Part shown: positions 63,525 through 64,000 of the stretch, piece after piece | Numbering within the stretch: position 1 is the first letter of the stretch | Layout of the letters: the number at the start of each line of letters is the position of its first letter | Assembly: GCF_030655665.1 (NCBI RefSeq) | Contig: NZ_JAUSPQ010000003.1 | Coordinates: 62,001 to 126,000 of the forward strand | Direction of reading: 5' to 3' | Length of the DNA: 64,000 bases | DNA from: Methanocorpusculum sp. | Lineage (GTDB): Archaea; Halobacteriota; Methanomicrobia; Methanomicrobiales; Methanocorpusculaceae | Notes under the pieces: generated by a model | The model's input: only the letters and a program-made list of their open reading frames with translations | Databases searched by the model: none | Told to the model about the DNA's origin: nothing | Program-made: the position numbers and the translations under genes

Positions 63525-63896
63525 ATGAATAAAAGTGTGTGTTTTTTAGTGATATTACTGCTATTCGCGGTATCTTTTTCAGCTGGTTGTGTTTCAACAT
63601 CTTCTCACGAAGCAACTCCCAATCCAACATCTACACAAACGCTCGTCCCTCTCGTGGATAATACGCCGGTTTCGTCAGTAACAAATACTGCTACTGCAGC
63701 CCCAACAAAAACATCCACTCCTATTGTAACAAGTACACCCACTCCTACTAAGATCGTTACATCGACAACGATTTATTATGTGAACAAGGAATCAGAGATA
63801 GTACATAAAGCCGGCTGTTCATATATCAAGGATATTTCCAATTACTTTACAGTGACAGACCCATCAGGATATCAAAAGTGTAGCAGGTGCTGGTAA
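63525..63896 (+). CDS. Lipoprotein with Thr/Pro linker and C-terminal Cys-rich domain
   Basis: A 123-residue protein. Residues 1-22 form a signal peptide with lipobox FSAGC. A linker of about 55 residues is rich in Thr, Pro and Ser (STPIVTSTPTPTK), likely glycosylated or spanning the surface layer. The last 45 residues, YYVNKESEIVHKAGCSYI...YQKCSRCW, match the small domain with H-x3-C ... C-x2-C that probably binds zinc, found in several secreted proteins. Full length for such a protein. Confidence 0.75.
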   Translation: MNKSVCFLVILLLFAVSFSAGCVSTSSHEATPNPTSTQTLVPLVDNTPVSSVTNTATAAPTKTSTPIVTSTPTPTKIVTSTTIYYVNKESEIVHKAGCSYIKDISNYFTVTDPSGYQKCSRCW

Positions 63897-63948
63897 ATTT
63901 TTTTCGTCAATTGCAATAACTCCTTATTCTGAATCCAAAAATAAGATT

Positions 63949-63982
63949 CCCCGCCGCGGGCCGCTCCCCGCCGCGGGCCGCT
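63949..63982. repeat. 17-bp direct repeat at window end
   Basis: CCCCGCCGCGGGCCGCT occurs twice in a row (63949-63965 and 63966-63982), each with the palindrome CCGCGG. It may continue past the window. Confidence 0.6.
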
Positions 63983-64000
63983 CCGCGCCGAAGTCGCGGC

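Overview
The window looks like chromosomal DNA of a methanogenic archaeon of the order Methanomicrobiales, most like Methanocorpusculum. The support is a complete archaeal A-type ATP synthase operon, Sep-tRNA:Cys-tRNA synthase (SepCysS), archaeosine tRNA-modification genes, ribosomal protein S17e, HypD, TATA-type promoters and tRNA genes without an encoded CCA. The genus is an inference; no 16S or mcr gene is present.

Layout. 1-8750 holds the end of a copper P-type ATPase with a C-terminal HMA domain, three tandem acyl-CoA synthetase paralogues, a small membrane protein, an HD-domain protein with ThiN and S17e, and a metallo-beta-lactamase-fold hydrolase. 8800-8970 is a decayed short-chain dehydrogenase end. 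9082-17391 (minus strand) is the ATP synthase operon, transcribed H-I-K-E-C-F-A-B-D. 17600-21905 has a lipoprotein carrying a methyltransferase-like fold, SepCysS with a 59-residue coupled partner, tRNA-Cys(GCA), tRNA-Arg(CCG), a HAD phosphatase and HypD. 22125-25810 holds two pentapeptide-repeat paralogues with different C-terminal effector-like domains and a GxxExxY gene inside long inverted repeats. 25857-30051 is tgtA-arcS-5-formyl-THF cyclo-ligase plus AMMECR1.

30060-42230 is an accessory island bounded by inverted ~175-bp repeats. Its left part is a dense mosaic of hairpin repeats with three candidate structured RNAs. Its right part is an AT-rich operon NurA-like nuclease / HerA-like ATPase / GHKL (Hsp90-like) ATPase / radical SAM protein, with a convergent DUF3427-type protein. 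I regard this as the best candidate for an undescribed, probably defensive, system. 42900-49080 looks like plasmid or provirus remnants: a ribbon-helix-helix protein, four overlapping GC-rich genes including an HNH nuclease, and a Fic protein whose promoter palindrome recurs in a 90-bp tandem array behind the gene. 49264-55627 is a nickel/peptide ABC transporter operon ending in a methyltransferase. 55856-57880 is a formate-dehydrogenase-like molybdopterin enzyme with Ser at the usual Cys/Sec metal ligand. 58378-62234 is a second defence locus: a DEDDh exonuclease followed by a reverse transcriptase-nitrilase fusion of the DRT1 (UG1) type. Two secreted lipoproteins close the window.

A family of short perfect hairpins joined by constant connectors recurs at about ten sites, and another repeat lies beside both defence loci. 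The core genes are GC-balanced; the two defence loci are visibly AT-rich, which suggests acquisition by transfer.
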